Assembly (NCBI GenBank): GCA_902803125.1
Contig: CADCOZ010000035.1
Coordinates: 1-11,062 of the forward strand
Length of the DNA: 11,062 nt
Source: an uncultured Ruminococcus sp.
GTDB lineage: Bacteria > Bacillota > Clostridia > Oscillospirales > Acutalibacteraceae
Reading direction: 5' to 3'
The notes beneath the pieces were generated by a model, which was not told where the DNA came from, made no database searches, and saw only the letters and a program-made list of their open reading frames with translations. Below are positions 5,530-11,062 of the stretch, one piece after another; the first letter of the stretch is position 1; every line of letters begins with the position of its first letter. The translations under genes and the position numbers were made by a program.

Positions 5530-7182
5530 GTGTCAGACAAACAGCCTGCTTCAAACAGAAACAGCCGTCCGCCAATGTTCAGCATCATATTCAAAAGCAT
5601 CGCAGGGATTGTGATTTTGCTGATATTGTTTTCTGTCATTGTCAGCGTGATGGGCTTTAACAGCTTTACCGAAGCCCTTTTGGAACAATACTATGAAGGG
5701 GCGGTTCGAACCGCAGAAACAGCGGCGATGGAACTGGATGTCAGCCGCATGGAAGAATATGCCCAAAGCGGCGGTACCACAGAAGCCTATCAGGAAGCAT
5801 GGGAAAGAATGTCACGGCTGTGCAATTCCTCCGGTTCCACCTTCATCTATGTCATACGTCCCGACCTGACGGATTACGGGCATATTACATTTCTATTCTC
5901 CACCATCAGCGATACCAGCCGCTATTCCCTCTATGATTTCGGCTTTGTGCGGGAAACCACCAATGAAGAATATAAAGAGAAATACCGCAGACTGTATGAA
6001 GGGGATTCCGAACAGGAACTGGTCATTCGGGATAAGGGTTATATCGAAACCGACCCGCATATTACGGCTATGGTGCCGCTGAAAGATGACCAAGGAAAAA
6101 CAACCGCTATCCTCTGTGTTCAGCGGCAAATGGATAAGCTGGTCAATGTCCGCAACACTTATATCGGCAAGGTATTTGTTATCATGGCGGGACTGATGGT
6201 GCTGGTTATTATCGGGCAGTTTATCTATCTGCACCGTGTGTTGCTCCGGCCTGTTAAAACCATTACCGCAGAGGCCAGCCGCTTTGCCGAAGAAAATAAA
6301 GCGGCCAATCAAAAGCTGTCGGAAACCGTCAAAAATCATGATGAAATCGGTTTGCTGGCCTTGTCGATTGACCGCATGGAAGAGCGTATCATGCAGTATG
6401 TCAGCGATCTGACCAAGGTAACAGCCGAAAAGGAACGCATCCACACCGAACTGTCGCTGGCCAACCGCATTCAGGCCAATATGCTGCCCAATATCTATCC
6501 GGCTTTTCCCGATCGCTCCGAGTTTGACATTTTTGCCTCGATGGATCCCGCCAAAGAAGTGGGCGGTGACTTTTACGATTTCTTTCTGGTGGACGATGAC
6601 CATCTTTGTATTATCATGGCAGATGTTTCCGGCAAAGGCGTACCGGCGGCACTGTTCATGATGGCTTCCAAAATCATTCTGGCCAACAATGCCATGAGCG
6701 GGAAATCACCCGCTAAAATTCTGACGGATACCAATGCCGCCATTTGTGCCAATAACCGTGAAGAAATGTTTGTGACCGTTTGGCTGGGGATTCTGGAAAT
6801 CTCCACCGGCCGGCTGACAGCCGCCAATGCCGGACATGAACATCCGGTGCTTATGCGGCCGAACGGACGTTTTGAACTGTATAAAGACAGAGGCGGGATG
6901 GTGATTGGCGGCATAAACGGTTTACAGTACCGTGAATATGAGATACAGCTTCAGCCCGGTGCCAAGCTGTTTTTGTATACAGACGGTGTACCGGAAGCAA
7001 CCGGCATGGATAAAACCAAGTTCGGCCTTGACCGTATGCTGTCGGCTCTCAACGAAAACCCGCCGGCAGAACCCGCCGAAATCGTGAAAGCCGTTCGAAC
7101 GTCCGTGGACAGCTTTGTACAGGAGGCCGAACAGTTTGATGACTTAACCATGCTTTGCCTCGTCTATAAAGGGCCATCGTGA
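5530..7182 (+). CDS. Membrane sensor HAMP-PP2C (SpoIIE-type) serine phosphatase
   Basis: This 550-residue RsbU/SpoIIE-like protein phosphatase would dephosphorylate a phosphoserine STAS-domain partner. Order: short cytoplasmic N-terminus; helix 1 (about 19-42); extracytoplasmic sensor (about 43-212), possibly Cache-like; helix 2 (about 213-234); HAMP linker (about 235-292); coiled segment; PP2C domain (about 320-548). Metal and catalytic motifs are intact: GGDFYD (345-350), DVSGKG (365-370), AGHEHP (434-439), YTDG (483-486) and FDDLTML (536-542). I chose the GTG at 5530 because AAGGAAGG lies just upstream; a TTG at 5491 lacks such a site. The next gene encodes the matching HATPase kinase, 142 bases away. 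What ligand the sensor binds is not visible. Confidence 0.92.
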   Translation: MSDKQPASNRNSRPPMFSIIFKSIAGIVILLILFSVIVSVMGFNSFTEALLEQYYEGAVRTAETAAMELDVSRMEEYAQSGGTTEAYQEAWERMSRLCNSSGSTFIYVIRPDLTDYGHITFLFSTISDTSRYSLYDFGFVRETTNEEYKEKYRRLYEGDSEQELVIRDKGYIETDPHITAMVPLKDDQGKTTAILCVQRQMDKLVNVRNTYIGKVFVIMAGLMVLVIIGQFIYLHRVLLRPVKTITAEASRFAEENKAANQKLSETVKNHDEIGLLALSIDRMEERIMQYVSDLTKVTAEKERIHTELSLANRIQANMLPNIYPAFPDRSEFDIFASMDPAKEVGGDFYDFFLVDDDHLCIIMADVSGKGVPAALFMMASKIILANNAMSGKSPAKILTDTNAAICANNREEMFVTVWLGILEISTGRLTAANAGHEHPVLMRPNGRFELYKDRGGMVIGGINGLQYREYEIQLQPGAKLFLYTDGVPEATGMDKTKFGLDRMLSALNENPPAEPAEIVKAVRTSVDSFVQEAEQFDDLTMLCLVYKGPS

Positions 7183-7239
7183 TACCGAACCCGTGTTTTA
7201 GCCGGCATGATGCGAAGCCGTGTTTCAGTCACCAATACA

Positions 7240-7268
7240 TTGACAGCTGTATCCTTCGTGTATATCTC
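7240..7268 (+). promoter_or_regulatory. Weak candidate promoter for the HATPase gene
   Basis: A perfect TTGACA at 7240-7245 lies in the 142-base gap after the phosphatase, but the -10 is poor (TATATC at 7261-7266 with a 15-base spacer, or TATCTC at 7263-7268 with 17). GTATCC (7249-7254) and GGATAC (7275-7280) form a small inverted repeat over the same place. The unusually long gap makes a separate promoter or a leader structure reasonable. The two genes may also share one transcript. Confidence 0.3.
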
Positions 7269-7324
7269 TATGCGGGATACATCTCATTACAGGACAGATA
7301 TTTCCATATCAGGAGGCGAAAAAA

Positions 7325-7717
7325 ATGGTCTTTACCGCAAAAGTGGAACAATTACCCCATGTCACCAGTTATATCAACGGCTTGCTGAAAACCATCCGCT
7401 GTACCCCGAAAACCCGTTTGTGTATCGACACAGCCGTTGAAGAAATCTTTGTTAATATTGCCAACTATGCCTATGGCCAAAGCGGCGGCCATGTAACGGT
7501 GCAGGCTGAAGCTACACCGCATTTGGTGACCATTACCTTTATGGACAGCGGCGTTCCCTATGACCCGCTGTCAAACCCTGAACCGGACATCACTCTGCCC
7601 GCCGAAAAGCGTTCTATTGGCGGGCTGGGCATCTTCATGGCCAAAAAACTCATGGACGAGCTGGTCTATACCCACAAAGACGGTCAGAATATCCTGACAA
7701 TGAAAAAATATCTCTGA
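7325..7717 (+). CDS. RsbW/SpoIIAB-type HATPase (anti-sigma factor serine kinase family)
   Basis: This 130-residue single-domain GHKL ATPase is of the size of RsbW and SpoIIAB. The N-box is EEIFVNIANYAY (39-50, with E40 and N44). The G1 box is DSGVPYDP (74-81), and the G2-like loop is GGLGIFMAKKLMDEL (99-113). Members bind ATP, phosphorylate a STAS-domain antagonist on serine, and often bind a sigma factor. The AGGAGG at 7311-7316 fixes the ATG at 7325. Paired with the upstream PP2C phosphatase it supplies the kinase arm of a partner switch. No STAS protein or sigma factor lies in the window, so the target is unknown. Some members of this family act on outputs other than sigma factors. Confidence 0.88.
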   Translation: MVFTAKVEQLPHVTSYINGLLKTIRCTPKTRLCIDTAVEEIFVNIANYAYGQSGGHVTVQAEATPHLVTITFMDSGVPYDPLSNPEPDITLPAEKRSIGGLGIFMAKKLMDELVYTHKDGQNILTMKKYL

Positions 7718-7732
7718 GCGTTCTCTCCGCTC
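7716..7732. terminator. Weak hairpin between convergent genes
   Basis: GAGCG (7716-7720) and CGCTC (7728-7732) form a 5-bp stem that overlaps both stop codons; the two coding regions are only 13 bases apart. On the minus strand a T-run (ATATTTTTTC) follows after a short gap. On the plus strand ATTTTTG is further away. It is the only candidate terminator at this junction, and it is weak. Confidence 0.3.
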
Positions 7733-9044
7733 AAAAGTAATAAATTTTTGTTGGCAGGCTGTCACTGCTGTTTTCCGGATTCGTATAGTCCACCTGAATC
7801 AGCTTTTGACCGTTGGGACTGCCTGAAGCCGCTGTGATGTAATATCTTTCATCATTGGCTCGAAAAACCGTCTTTTCCAGTGAACCGTCCTTCCATTCGA
7901 AAAGGGTGTTATCGTTTTTCCCGCCGCCAAGATAATAATAGAAAAACGGCTGTCCGCTGCCGGAGGCCGACAGGAACATATCCCCGACTCCTTCGGTTTC
8001 TTCAAAAAGGGTTCCGTTTCCGATGTTGCCGAAAAATCTCGTGGCACTGAAATTTTCGTAATAAATCACCTGTTCGTCCAACACCATAAAACGGCTGACC
8101 ATCTGCTTCATTTCATTAAGAATATCCTCCTGCACCAGATCTTTGCCGGCGGCTTCCCGAAACAGTGACGATATTTCCCGCTCGGACAGCTTATTAAAAG
8201 ACAAATCATAGGTATCCAAAAACATTCCAACCGTGTTTTCGCCTTCAAAATGCAGCCGCAGCAGATACACATTTTTGCCGTCACTGTAGACTTGCCGTAT
8301 GGTATCGCCGGTGTTATCGGCTAATGCAAAAGTCAGCACCTGTTCGGTCTGACGGCTGTCGGGGTCGAACAGATACAGTATGTCATGAAGGGTATCGGTC
8401 TGGTCATGGTTCAGTATCAGCAGGCGGCCATTCACGGCTGTCATGGCTGTATACGGAAAACCGTTATCGGATATCTTATACTGCTGAAGGCTATGCTCTG
8501 TCAAATCAAATTCTGCCAGCCATAACGGGTCAGGCGTTTGATCCAGTGCGTTCCCTGTGGTGACAAGCGTATACAGCTTGCCGTTTGTTTCCGTGCGGAC
8601 ATATCCCGCTTCATAATCCTGTTCGGGAATACTGCCAAAAGAAACGTCTTGGCCGGTCTGCGGGTCATACAGATGATAGGAACAGCTTTCTTTTGTTCCG
8701 GTTGAGATAATATCGGTGTTGGTCTGTTCAGCAGCCGTTACATAGAAAAGGCCGCTGTCCGTCAGGGTAACGCTTGTGTGAACAGGCATCTCCCCTATGT
8801 GCTTTCCGTCTTTGTCAACGACCTCCACAGGGCGGCTGATGGGTTCCGTATGGGACGGTTCCTCCGAAACCGGCTGACTGTTTGTCGGGTCAGTGTGGGA
8901 CGGTTCCTCCGAAACCGATTGGCTATTTTGTGTTTCTGCATGGCTGACCGAAGATTCCGTTTCGGAACGGTCAGCTTCCTTTCCGCACCCTGCGAAACTG
9001 ACACCAAGCAGAGCCGCCAAGAGTATGATACGCCATTTTTTCAT
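7731..9044 (-). CDS. Large lipoprotein, function unknown
   Basis: This 437-residue protein has a typical lipoprotein signal (basic MKKWR, hydrophobic core 6-18, FAGC with the lipidated cysteine at 20). A Ser/Glu/Pro/Thr-rich spacer (about 21-72) contains two 15-residue repeats around SEEPSHT. The remaining ~365 residues look globular and mostly beta, with recurring patterns such as NGKLYTL, NGRLLIL, DGKNVYLLRL and LFDPDSRQTEQVL. These would fit a beta-propeller-like fold, but I do not recognise a family. It would be anchored on the outer face of the cytoplasmic membrane. GAAGGAGG upstream supports the ATG at 9044. It converges on the HATPase gene and is divergent from the purine permease, so it is probably its own transcription unit. 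A role in signalling to the nearby sensor phosphatase is possible but unsupported. Confidence 0.85.
   Translation of the reverse strand: MKKWRIILLAALLGVSFAGCGKEADRSETESSVSHAETQNSQSVSEEPSHTDPTNSQPVSEEPSHTEPISRPVEVVDKDGKHIGEMPVHTSVTLTDSGLFYVTAAEQTNTDIISTGTKESCSYHLYDPQTGQDVSFGSIPEQDYEAGYVRTETNGKLYTLVTTGNALDQTPDPLWLAEFDLTEHSLQQYKISDNGFPYTAMTAVNGRLLILNHDQTDTLHDILYLFDPDSRQTEQVLTFALADNTGDTIRQVYSDGKNVYLLRLHFEGENTVGMFLDTYDLSFNKLSEREISSLFREAAGKDLVQEDILNEMKQMVSRFMVLDEQVIYYENFSATRFFGNIGNGTLFEETEGVGDMFLSASGSGQPFFYYYLGGGKNDNTLFEWKDGSLEKTVFRANDERYYITAASGSPNGQKLIQVDYTNPENSSDSLPTKIYYF
8851..8917 (-). repeat. In-frame 45-bp tandem duplication in the lipoprotein spacer
   Basis: The 22 bases at 8851-8872 recur exactly at 8896-8917, a period of 45 bases or 15 codons. 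They encode two copies of (S)VSEEPSHT in the linker after the lipidated cysteine. Expansion or contraction by slippage would stay in frame and change the length of the stalk. Confidence 0.85.
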
Positions 9045-9124
9045 CTTCTGTATCCTCCTTCAAAATCAATGTCTGTGACCATAGCCCAAAGCTCAAAGTC
9101 CTCGGTCAAGCGGGCTGTCGCCAT
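9041..9124 (-). CDS. Candidate 27-codon leader ORF coupled to the lipoprotein gene
   Basis: An ATG at 9124 opens a 27-codon frame (beginning MATARLTEDF, ending DFEGGYRR) whose TGA overlaps the lipoprotein ATG as ATGA. Its last codons carry the lipoprotein ribosome binding site. This is the classic layout for translational coupling. However, the predicted transcription start (near 9131) lies only about 7 bases before its ATG, leaving no room for its own binding site. It is therefore uncertain whether it is translated. Confidence 0.3.
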   Translation of the reverse strand: MATARLTEDFELWAMVTDIDFEGGYRR

Positions 9125-9137
9125 CTTTATACCTTCT

Positions 9138-9166
9138 ATTTTACTATTTTTCTTTCGGTTTTGCAA
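9138..9166 (-). promoter_or_regulatory. Promoter of the lipoprotein gene
   Basis: On the minus strand TTGCAA (9166-9161) and TAAAAT (9143-9138) are 17 bases apart. The predicted start near 9131 gives an 85-base leader before the lipoprotein ATG. The permease promoter (9315-9343) is divergent from it, with about 150 bases between the two -35 boxes. Confidence 0.65.
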
Positions 9167-9181
9167 ATGCTTTTGGGGAAA

Positions 9182-9222
9182 CCAGCGTGACGCTGGACCC
9201 GTGTTGAAGCAGCCCCGGCTTT
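9182..9222 (+). repeat. Second dispersed repeat, copy 1, with adjoining hairpin
   Basis: GGACCCGTGTTGAAGCAGCC and the next eight bases (9195-9222) match 10788-10816 with a single one-base indel. In front of it CCAGCG-TGA-CGCTGG (9182-9196) is a perfect 6-bp hairpin. Another perfect hairpin, GCCAG-TTT-CTGGC, follows at 9251-9263. The copy lies between the divergent promoters of the lipoprotein and the permease. The rest of the 330-base gap (9045-9374) holds only those promoters and the small ORF candidate. Confidence 0.75.
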
Positions 9223-9314
9223 CAATGGTATGTCTGCTATTGTTGCAACCGCCAGTTTCTGGCAGTGTCCTTACTCCGGTCAGCATTGATTTCCGTGTTT
9301 TTTGGGAATAGAAC

Positions 9315-9343
9315 TTTAAAAATCGAAACGAATATGGTATAAT
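9315..9343 (+). promoter_or_regulatory. Promoter of the purine permease gene
   Basis: TTTAAA (9315-9320) and a perfect TATAAT (9338-9343) are 17 bases apart, with TG at 9335-9336 giving an extended -10. Transcription should start near 9350, only about 25 bases before the start codon. A purine or PRPP riboswitch in the leader is therefore excluded. Confidence 0.8.
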
Positions 9344-9374
9344 ATTCAAAAATATTGCTGGAGAGTGATAAAAA

Positions 9375-10757
9375 TTGGAAAAACTGTTTAAGCTGAAAGA
9401 AAACGGAACCACCGTGCGGAACGAACTGCGGGGCGGTTTGACTACCTTCTTGGCGATGGCCTATATTCTGGCGGTCAACCCCCAAATTCTGTCGGCGGCG
9501 GGTATGCCGCAGGAAGCCATCTTTGCGGCAACGGCGGTATCTGCGGCCTTTGCTACCATGATTATGGCATTCTTTGCCAACTATCCCGTAGCACTGGCTT
9601 CCGGCATGGGTCTGAATGCCTACTTTGCCTATTCCGTTGTGCCGCAGTTGGCCGAACAGGGCATTACAGAACCGTGGCGGGTCGCTCTGACCGCTATTCT
9701 GGTGGAAGGCATTGTGTTTATCCTGCTGTCTGTGGTCAAGTTCCGTGAAACCTTGGTCAATAAGGTGCCGGACAACCTCAAGCTGGGCATCTCCGCCGGT
9801 ATTGGTCTGTTTATTGTCAATGTCGGGCTGAAGGGTGCCAAAATCGTGGTGGACGACTCTTCCAACCTGACGGGCTTGGGCAATATCAGCAGTCCCGAAG
9901 TGGTGCTGGCACTGGTTGGTATTTTTTTAGTCGGCGTGTTATGGCACTATAAAGTCAAAGGTGCCATACTTATCGGCATTATTGCCACTTGGCTGATGGG
10001 TATAGCCGCCGAACTGACCGGCTGGTACCATGTGGACCCTGCCGCAGGAGTCTATTCTGTGATTCCCAATTTCAGCGGCTATTCTGTTTTTGTTCCGATG
10101 GAATCCATGTTCCAAAATACATTCTGTCAGTTTGATTTCGGCTATATTGTCACCAATCCGATCAACTTTATTGCCATTGTGTTTGCGTTCCTGTTCATGG
10201 ATTTGTTCGACACAGTCGGCACCCTTATCGGCGTGGCACAGGAATGCAATATGCTGAACGAAAAAGGCGAACTGCCGCGTGTGGGTCGTGCCTTGATGGC
10301 TGACGCTGTCGGCACGGTGGGCGGTGCCATGCTGGGAACCTCTACGGTATCTTCCTATGTGGAATCCACCACCGGTGTAGCCGCCGGCGGCCGAACCGGT
10401 CTGACCGCTCTGACCACTGCCGTTTTGTTCTTGGTTTCCCTTACACTGTATCCGATTTTCCTCGCTATCCCTTCTTTTGCAACGGCTCCGGCTCTGATTG
10501 TTGTAGGTCTGCTGATGATGAAGAACATCACCAAGATGAAGTTTGACGGTGATATGGCCGACACGATGGGCGGTTTCTTTGCCATCATCATGATGCCCTT
10601 TACCAACTCGATTGCCAACGGCATTATGTTCGGCATCATTGTTTGGGTATGTTTGAAGATAGCCACCGGCAAAGTACGGGACATTCACCCGGTCATGTGG
10701 GTAGCCTTTGCCCTGTTTGTCCTGCGAATCGTTACCATGGTGCTTGGGGCAGGGTGA
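9375..10757 (+). CDS. NCS2-family purine permease (AzgA/PbuG-like)
   Basis: This 460-residue membrane transporter of the AzgA branch of the NCS2 family takes up purine bases (adenine, guanine or hypoxanthine) by proton symport. Hallmarks in order: GGLTTFLAMAYILAVNP near the N-terminus, ALASGMGLNAYFAYS, GIGLFIVNVGLKGAKIV, FMDLFDTVGTLIG (F278-G282 region), and the substrate-region motif SSYVESTTGVAAGGRTGL starting at S326. Hydrophobicity fits the 14-helix fold of the family, and the length is slightly above the usual 430-450. The start is a TTG at 9375, preceded by GGAGAG with 9 bases of spacing. PbuG and PbuO of Bacillus are the nearest named relatives I can suggest; the exact substrate cannot be read. 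It is monocistronic from its own promoter. Confidence 0.93.
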   Translation: MEKLFKLKENGTTVRNELRGGLTTFLAMAYILAVNPQILSAAGMPQEAIFAATAVSAAFATMIMAFFANYPVALASGMGLNAYFAYSVVPQLAEQGITEPWRVALTAILVEGIVFILLSVVKFRETLVNKVPDNLKLGISAGIGLFIVNVGLKGAKIVVDDSSNLTGLGNISSPEVVLALVGIFLVGVLWHYKVKGAILIGIIATWLMGIAAELTGWYHVDPAAGVYSVIPNFSGYSVFVPMESMFQNTFCQFDFGYIVTNPINFIAIVFAFLFMDLFDTVGTLIGVAQECNMLNEKGELPRVGRALMADAVGTVGGAMLGTSTVSSYVESTTGVAAGGRTGLTALTTAVLFLVSLTLYPIFLAIPSFATAPALIVVGLLMMKNITKMKFDGDMADTMGGFFAIIMMPFTNSIANGIMFGIIVWVCLKIATGKVRDIHPVMWVAFALFVLRIVTMVLGAG

Positions 10758-10787
10758 CCGCCGGCAAGCGGCCACCGGTGAGCCGCC

Positions 10788-10816
10788 GGACCCGTGTTTG
10801 AAGCAGCCCCGGCTTT
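10788..10816 (+). repeat. Second dispersed repeat, copy 2
   Basis: GGACCCGTGTTTGAAGCAGC and the next nine bases match copy 1 upstream of the permease with one extra T. As with copy 1, GC-rich inverted repeats come before it. GGTG-CCGC (10753-10761) pairs with GCGG-CACC (10768-10776) around a single mismatch, overlapping the permease stop. The permease is thus bracketed by direct copies. Confidence 0.75.
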
Positions 10817-10829
10817 ATACAGCCTTGTT

Positions 10830-10923
10830 CAGTGCGGGTTCAGCCGATAGTTTTCAACACTATCCGGCCGAACGCTGACGAAACATCTGCGGTACCTTTG
10901 ACCTGCCTGCCAAAGTGCATACC
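10830..10923 (+). other. Structured 3' region after the permease, possible RNA
   Basis: The sequence folds into an imperfect long hairpin at 10830-10877. GATAG (10846-10850) pairs with CTATC (10860-10864), extended by GCC/GGC across a bulge, GTTC/GAAC across a mismatch, and CAG/CTG. A second hairpin at 10891-10923 has GGTA..CTTTG against CAAAG..TACC. Together with the terminator at 10929 this could be a structured 3' UTR or a processed small RNA. I recognise no RNA family and see no separate promoter. Confidence 0.35.
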
Positions 10924-10928
10924 TCTGT

Positions 10929-10964
10929 CCCGCAAGCCTTTTGAAAAGGTTTGCGGGATTTTTT
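10929..10964 (+). terminator. Intrinsic terminator of the permease transcript
   Basis: CCCGCAAGCCTTTT (10929-10942) pairs with GAAAAGGTTTGCGGG (10943-10957) through one G-U pair, followed by ATTTTTT. The stem is 12-13 bp and GC-rich at its base. It ends the permease unit about 170 bases past the stop codon. From 10965 to the window end (11062) I see no gene, only a loose GTACA/TGTAC inverted repeat (11004-11030). Confidence 0.92.
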
Positions 10965-11062
10965 GTTCTCATCAGACAGGTTCTGCATGATTTTGAAAGC
11001 TGTGTACAATTTTTGGCACTGAAAATGTACCATTTCCTTTGGGAAAACCTTGCAATAATGTG

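Noticed and set aside
5261..5614. 117-codon plus-strand frame overlapping the phosphatase start
   Set aside because: It runs out of frame into the phosphatase gene and has no ribosome binding site or recognisable domain.
9344..9374. Purine riboswitch ahead of the permease
   Set aside because: The predicted leader is about 25 bases, far too short for a riboswitch aptamer.
9939..10775. 278-codon open frame on the minus strand inside the permease gene
   Set aside because: It is antisense to a clear NCS2 permease, rich in His/Gln/Gly, and has no recognisable domain; it is a frame shadow.

Overview
The window reads as a stretch of chromosome from a Gram-positive Bacillota of the Clostridia type, perhaps the Ruminococcaceae/Oscillospiraceae. 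The reasons are a Firmicutes-style class III fructose-1,6-bisphosphatase, strong AAGGAGG-like ribosome binding sites, extended -10 promoters, GTG and TTG starts, and a SpoIIE/RsbW-type regulatory pair. The genus is inference. I see no phage, plasmid, transposase, rRNA, tRNA or CRISPR.

Layout. Left third, plus strand: class III FBPase (211-2088), glycerate kinase (2247-3395) and luxS (3538-4062, with its own clear promoter). A bidirectional terminator (4107-4149) separates luxS from a convergent six-helix DUF308-like membrane protein (5013-4195). Middle, plus strand: a membrane-anchored HAMP/PP2C (SpoIIE-type) serine phosphatase (5530-7182), then a stand-alone RsbW/SpoIIAB-type HATPase (7325-7717). 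A large unrecognised lipoprotein (9044-7731) is convergent with them. Right third: an NCS2/AzgA-type purine permease (9375-10757), divergent from the lipoprotein, followed by a structured 3' region ending in a strong intrinsic terminator (10929-10964).

How the genes work together. FBPase (gluconeogenesis), glycerate kinase (entry of glycerate into the triose pool) and LuxS (methyl-cycle detoxification and AI-2 formation) are metabolic housekeeping and need not be functionally linked. The phosphatase and HATPase form the two catalytic arms of a partner-switching circuit. Its STAS antagonist and its target (a sigma factor or other output) are not in the window.

The most unusual content lies between the genes. 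A dispersed palindromic repeat family (at least six copies, core TCAGCGAATTTCGGGAGGGG) sits in the gaps around fbp, glxK, luxS and the DUF308 gene. It occurs as a 74-bp long form, short forms lacking the inner hairpin, and half forms followed by AT-rich heptad repeats. A second, unrelated ~29-bp repeat brackets the purine permease. I found no wholly new multi-gene system; the repeat families, two small ORF candidates and the structured 3' region are the parts worth following up.
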